Shown here in pieces: positions 59,780 to 64,000 of a DNA stretch of 64,000 bases. How positions within the stretch are numbered: the first letter of the stretch is position 1; the number at the start of each line of letters is the position of its first letter. Below the pieces are notes generated by a model. It saw nothing but the letters and a program-made list of their open reading frames with translations. It was not told where the DNA came from and ran no database searches. Source of the DNA: Ustilaginoidea virens (Eukaryota > Ascomycota > Sordariomycetes > Hypocreales > Clavicipitaceae); contig NC_057319.1 of assembly GCF_000687475.1 (NCBI RefSeq), positions 2,780,001 to 2,844,000 on the forward strand, written 5' to 3'. The translations under genes and the position numbers were made by a program.

Positions 59780-61036
59780 CTAATTGCCCGTCTCTTCTGT
59801 TTCCCGTGCTTCTATGTAATCGGCGTTTTGCCGCTTCAGCCATTCTATCCAACCCTCGTCGCGCAAAACGTACCGCGCTCGGGCCGCCAGCCACTCCGTG
59901 TTTCCCCAGAAGCCCCACGAGGCCTGGAACCTGCACCAGTCCACCAGGGCCGTCTCCCAGTGTCTCTGGAAGTCGGCCCACCCGTAGACCGGTGCCGCGG
60001 CCCCCGCGAGCAGCTCGTCGCGGTACTCGAGCAGCAGACTCCTCTCCCCCTCCGTCATGGCCAACCGACGGGGTAGGTCGTCGCCGTGGAGCATGTCGGC
60101 CGGGACGGAGCAGGTAAGCAGCTTGGCCAGGTCGCACACGCCCAGCCCGAGGCCCACGTACTGAAAGTCGCAAAAGGCGACTTGGTCGCCCGTCTCGTTG
60201 GAGAAGAGGTTTTCCGACTTGACGTCCCCGTGGAGGTAGGTCTCGACGGACCGCCGCCCCGTGGGGGCCAGGACCCGCGCCGCCAGCTCCGCGACGGAGG
60301 CCGCGCCGACCACGGGCTCGCACAGGCAGGGGGACCACTCCGAGGCAGCGTCCCGCGCGAGGGCGGCGTACTCTGCCCGCCGAGTAGCGAGATACGCGTA
60401 CCCGCCGTTGAGCCACAAACCGCTGGTGCTCGGGGCCGCCTTTGCGTACTCTTCCAGCGGGGGCAGGACCAGGTCGAGCTTCGGCTTGTCCGGCGCCCAG
60501 TAGCTGCTGTGGAAGCGGGCGAGCCAGCGCAGGGCGGAGCGGACCTGGCGCGGGGCCAAAACGGCTCTCTTGCCTCCCGCCGCGACGGGGTACCGCGGGC
60601 GCAGGTCCGTGAGCAGCATGGCCATCATGGCGGCATGGCCCGCCGGGTCCGTCTGGCAAGTCGCGGCCACGCAGGCGGGCAGCGGGAGCCCCCCGAGCGT
60701 GGGGGCGACCGTCTGGTAAAAGTATTGCTCGACGTGGTAGCTGAGGACTTTTCGGAGGTGTCCCTCGTCGCGGCGGCCGGGCGGGGGGGTTATGATTTTG
60801 AGAATGAGGGATTCATGGCCGTCATGGCCGTCATGGCCGTCATGGCCGTCATGGCCGTCATGGCCGCCGCGGAGGCTGGTCACGGTGCTGCTGTTGCTGC
60901 TGCGAGCTTTGACGGCGCAGACGTAGCCGTAGCCTGCCCAGAGTTTCTGGAGGGGGACGCACTCGAGCAGGTCGAGGTTGATCCGGGACAGCAGGTCTCG
61001 TGCGACGTGGCTGAGCGTGTCGGGTTCGGGGGCCAT
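59780..61036 (-). CDS. Aminoglycoside-phosphotransferase/choline-kinase-like kinase
   Basis: One exon, 418 residues. The fold is recognised from the catalytic loop YLHGDVKSENLF (HGD-x-K-x2-N) and the metal-binding AFCDFQYVGLGLGVCDLAKLL, as in APH/CHK-like kinases (EcKL and DUF1679 relatives). The N-lobe SLILKI carries the probable ATP-binding Lys. The family phosphorylates small molecules such as choline, ecdysteroids or drugs; the substrate here cannot be told. The DFQ in place of the more usual DFE or DWE is worth noting. A run of GHD repeats between residues about 58 and 75 comes from a 9-bp tandem repeat and should lie in an N-lobe loop. Confidence 0.82.
   Translation of the reverse strand: MAPEPDTLSHVARDLLSRINLDLLECVPLQKLWAGYGYVCAVKARSSNSSTVTSLRGGHDGHDGHDGHDGHDGHESLILKIITPPPGRRDEGHLRKVLSYHVEQYFYQTVAPTLGGLPLPACVAATCQTDPAGHAAMMAMLLTDLRPRYPVAAGGKRAVLAPRQVRSALRWLARFHSSYWAPDKPKLDLVLPPLEEYAKAAPSTSGLWLNGGYAYLATRRAEYAALARDAASEWSPCLCEPVVGAASVAELAARVLAPTGRRSVETYLHGDVKSENLFSNETGDQVAFCDFQYVGLGLGVCDLAKLLTCSVPADMLHGDDLPRRLAMTEGERSLLLEYRDELLAGAAAPVYGWADFQRHWETALVDWCRFQASWGFWGNTEWLAARARYVLRDEGWIEWLKRQNADYIEARETEETGN
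60818..60868 (-). repeat. 9-bp tandem repeat coding (Gly-His-Asp)n
   Basis: The plus strand shows CATGGCCGT repeated about five to six times without interruption inside the kinase gene. Being in frame, copy-number change would alter only loop length. Confidence 0.85.
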
Positions 61037-61586
61037 GGTCGGCGCAGCGGGCGTGTTGTTGTCAGCGTGTCATGTTGTTGTCAGCGTGTCATGGGCGAGC
61101 GAGCATCATCAAGCCCGAACGAACCCTTGGTTGTTGATGATGGGCATGGAATTTGCATTCTTCCGACCAGGTGCAAGACGGAGCCTCATTGCCCCTCACA
61201 ACCGCCTCTCATCGCCACAAGGGGAAAGAAACGGTAAAAAAGCCACATCAGGCACCAGCCACACCACTCCACCCCACCCCACCTCACTGCGGGGCGCAAG
61301 TCCCGATAAGACAAGTTGCACGACCCCCCCCCCTGTCACGATCACGGTCGATAGGTGAAATGTAAAAGGCTTGGTTCCTCTAAGCTACGGTCTGGTCTGT
61401 CTAGAAGCAAAAGCTATATATCATACGCATGACTAATCCTCCACTGTCACGTGCTGTCACATATGTGACGTGTGATACCCCCCCCCCCACCTGGAAAACA
61501 AAGGTCCAAAGATCGGAACCCCTCCTCCTTCCTTTCTGACTCGAACTTCACTCCTCCTCCCCCAGGTCAAAGTTCAGAACCACATC
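61037..61586. promoter_or_regulatory. Divergent promoter region, kinase / AsnRS
   Basis: 550 bp. It has C runs at about 61324-61333 and 61479-61488, and CT-rich sequence before the AsnRS start. No gene is seen. Confidence 0.5.
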
Positions 61587-63411
61587 ATGGCCACCATCTA
61601 CATTGATGAGGACGCCGGCCGGGACGAGGCTGCGCAGCCGGGCTCCGAGGCCTCCCCCTTCAAAACCCTCCAGTTCGCCTACCTTCAACACCCCGCCCAG
61701 GCCCAGTACCTGACGCGCAAGTCCGCGAGCCCCGACGAAGCTGCCCAGCAGTGGAAGCCCGCAGCCAAGTCGGCCATGAAAAAGGCCGTCAACTACTTTG
61801 AGCAACAGAGGAAGAAGGCTGCTCGCGAGCAGGAGCTCGCCGTCCGCCGCAAGGGCGAGGAAGAGGAACGCGGCAAGGTCCTCGACGAGGCCAAGAAGGT
61901 TGTCCTGCAAGAGGATGCCAGCCTCCCGGCGCCCGTCACCATCAAGCTCGACGAGGCCGGCAGCCACATCCGGCTGCGCAGGACGGACGATGCCGAGGGC
62001 AGCGGCACCAGGGGCACCAGGGTCCGCGTCCTGGGCCGCGTGCACCGCGAGCGGAAGCAAAAGGACGTCCTGTTCGTCACCCTCAGGGACGGCTACGGTT
62101 TCATGCAGGTCGTCATCTCGGGCAAGCTGGCCAAGACGTACGAGGCCCTCACCCTGACGCGCGAGACCTCCATGGAGATTTTCGGCGAGATGCGCGAGGT
62201 GCCTGCCGGCGCCCGGGCTCCCCTCGACCGCGAGCTGCACGCCGACTTTTACAGGATCCCCAAGCACTGGCGGGCCGCCGGCGGAGACGACGCCATCACC
62301 AACCGTGTCCAGGCCTCGGCCGAGCACGCCACCCTGCTCGACCTGCGCCATCTTACCCTCCGGGGCGAGACGGCGTCGTCTGTGCTCCTCGTCCGCGACG
62401 CCCTGGAATTTGCCTTTAACCGGGCCTACCACGAGGCCAGGATCCGCAAGGTCAGCCCCCCGGCCCTGGTGCAGACCCAGGTCGAGGGCGGCGCCACCCT
62501 CTTCAAGTTTGACTACTACGGGGCCGACGCCTTCCTCACCCAGTCGTCTCAGCTATACCTCGAGACCTGCCTGCCGTCCATGGGCAGCGTCTACTGCATC
62601 GAAAAGTCGTTCCGCGCCGAAAAGTCCCTGACGCGCCGGCACCTGTCCGAGTTTACCCACATAGAGGCCGAGCTCGACTTTATCGACTTTAACGACCTCT
62701 TGTCCCATCTCGAGTTCCTCCTTTGCCGCGTCCTCGAGCTTGTCCTGGCCGACCCCGTGATTGCCGGCTACATCAAGGCGCTCAACCCCGACTTCCAGGT
62801 TCCCGAGCGGCCGTTCATGCGCATGAAGTACTCCGACGCCATCCAGTGGCTCATTGACCACGAGATACCCAACGAGGAAGGCCACCCCCACCGCTTCGGC
62901 GACGACATTGCCGAGGCCGCCGAGCGGAGGATGACGGACATAATCAACAAGCCCATCTTCCTCACCCACTTCCCTGCCCACATCAAGGCTTTCTACATGA
63001 AGAAGGACCCCGAGGATGGCAGAGTTACCGAAAGCGTCGACTGTCTGATGCCTGGGGTTGGCGAGATTGTCGGTGGCTCCATGAGAATAGACGACTACGA
63101 CGAGCTGCTTGCTGCGTGCAAGCGGGAGGGTTTGGATCCCGAGCCATATTACTGGTACCTTGACCAGCGCAAGTAAGCATCCGAAACCTTGAACCGCATG
63201 CCTTCTTCCCAACCCCTCCCCCCCCCCCCCCCCTTTTTTTTTTTTATCGAACGGTGCCATGTTTTTCTGACAACCGCGTGACAGGTACGGTAGCTCTCCC
63301 CACGGCGGATACGGTATTGGCCTTGAGCGTCTGCTGGCCTGGCTGTGCAAGCAACACACTGTGCGTGATTGCTGCTTGTATCCTCGCTATATGGGCCGCT
63401 GCAAGCCGTAA
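61587..63411 (+). CDS. Asparaginyl-tRNA synthetase, cytoplasmic
   Basis: Exons 61587-63172 and 63285-63411 give 570 residues. The enzyme charges tRNA-Asn with Asn. An N-terminal Lys-rich extension (eukaryote-type) precedes the OB-fold anticodon-binding domain ([23 protein letters not shown]) and the class II core, with motif 2 around [22 protein letters not shown] and the segment [21 protein letters not shown]. Exon 2 supplies motif 3 ([13 protein letters not shown]) and the C-terminus [13 protein letters not shown]. The intron (GTAAGC donor, GACAG acceptor, 112 bp) splits the Lys codon in DQRK and contains adjacent C and T runs. Confidence 0.95.
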
Positions 63412-64000
63412 GCCGAGCTTGTGGTCACTTGTGAAAGGCTTTGAAAAAAAAAAAAAAAGACAAAGAAGAAAAAGAAAGAAGACAATAGAAGAAGAAAAAA
63501 CTGCGGGAAAATTCTCGACGGGAGGACGGGGTCTGTAGCTAGTCAAAGCGGGTTAGACAAGATGTTGACTTTTATGATACCATGGTTGCATGCAAACAGA
63601 TGCCGTATGATGGGAAAGCATTGCTGAAAAGTCTTGCTCAAGCCACTGTGCCCATGTGCCACTTGAAAACAGTCAAATGACGCTGATGGTGCGGCTGAAT
63701 GCGGAAACCAAACCCGCGTCAACTTCTTCAACGATGCAACGAGAAACAGAAAAGTAGCCTCCATTTCCACCACACAAAGACGAGCTGGACACACAGGTGG
63801 TTGCATCGTCCGGCGGGGGCCACAATCTAGACGCTTTTTTCGAGACCAGAGGGGAGGCTCCATGGCGCTCGAGATGAACCGATTACAGGACTATTTTTTT
63901 CCGAGGGTGAGAGGGGAGATGGGAGCTGATAAACGTGACGGCTGGTACGCCCGTATCTGTGCTCAGATTTGAACCCGTCACCGCATATGCTGCCTATCAC
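63412..64000. other. Downstream spacer to window edge
   Basis: It has an A run at about 63444-63457 and GAA-rich sequence to 63500. No gene is supported; a minus-strand 106-codon ORF at 63543-63863 shows no recognisable feature. Confidence 0.5.

Noticed and set aside
60818..60868. CRISPR-like regular repeat
   Set aside because: Units are 9 bp, contiguous without spacers and in frame inside a kinase gene.
63935..64000. tRNA-like T-loop word (GGGTTCAAATC on the minus strand)
   Set aside because: No matching T stem, acceptor stem or anticodon arm can be folded around it.

Overview
This window is nuclear DNA of a filamentous ascomycete, most likely a sordariomycete of the order Hypocreales. The evidence is short introns (about 50-190 bp) with GTRNGT donors, CTRAY branch sites and YAG acceptors, CAAAATG/CACCATG start contexts, many fungal-type housekeeping proteins, and a transposon island with the TA-rich, stop-filled look of repeat-induced point mutation (RIP). 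The order is an inference from overall protein character, not from an alignment.

Layout. 1-13.1 kb: a YTP1-like membrane protein (cut by the left edge), two small putative membrane proteins, Mediator subunit Med11, TFIID subunit TAF5, retromer sorting nexin Vps5, mitochondrial ribosomal protein bL31m and a mitochondrial flavin-reductase-like protein. 13.1-20 kb: Hsp90, with a 5' UTR intron and heat-shock-element-like sites, and an ARE-type sterol O-acyltransferase. 20.9-31.2 kb: a CHAT-domain protease gene broken by one in-frame TAG, a four-exon Mrx7-like mitochondrial protein gene with an 18-nt microexon, a zinc-cluster transcription factor and a membrane-anchored propeller/lectin-like protein. 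31.8-35.3 kb: a long coiled-coil protein and a 48-residue two-exon protein.

36.0-43.4 kb: a nested transposon island without intact genes. A Tc1/mariner element (35983-43443, TA target) carries a solo LTR (36759-37002, 5-bp target duplication AGATG) and a full-length Ty3/gypsy element (37253-42894, 255-bp LTRs, duplication TTAAT). Both genes of the larger elements are dead.

44.1-64 kb: a GH18 chitinase, box C/D snoRNP protein Nop56, ubiquitin-eS31 fusion and eS26 ribosomal proteins head to head, condensin Smc4, an ELYS-domain nuclear-pore protein, a DUF1993 protein, an aminoglycoside-phosphotransferase-fold kinase and cytoplasmic asparaginyl-tRNA synthetase.

Most genes are unrelated housekeeping genes, as usual in a fungal chromosome arm. 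Functional neighbours are the translation/ribosome-biogenesis group at 45.9-50.8 kb. Many introns carry long homopolymers or microsatellites, and several intergenic spacers carry GGTACC-rich arrays or a recurring 9-mer TACGGAGTA. All exon limits come from reading splice signals and frame continuity by eye; no search was run.
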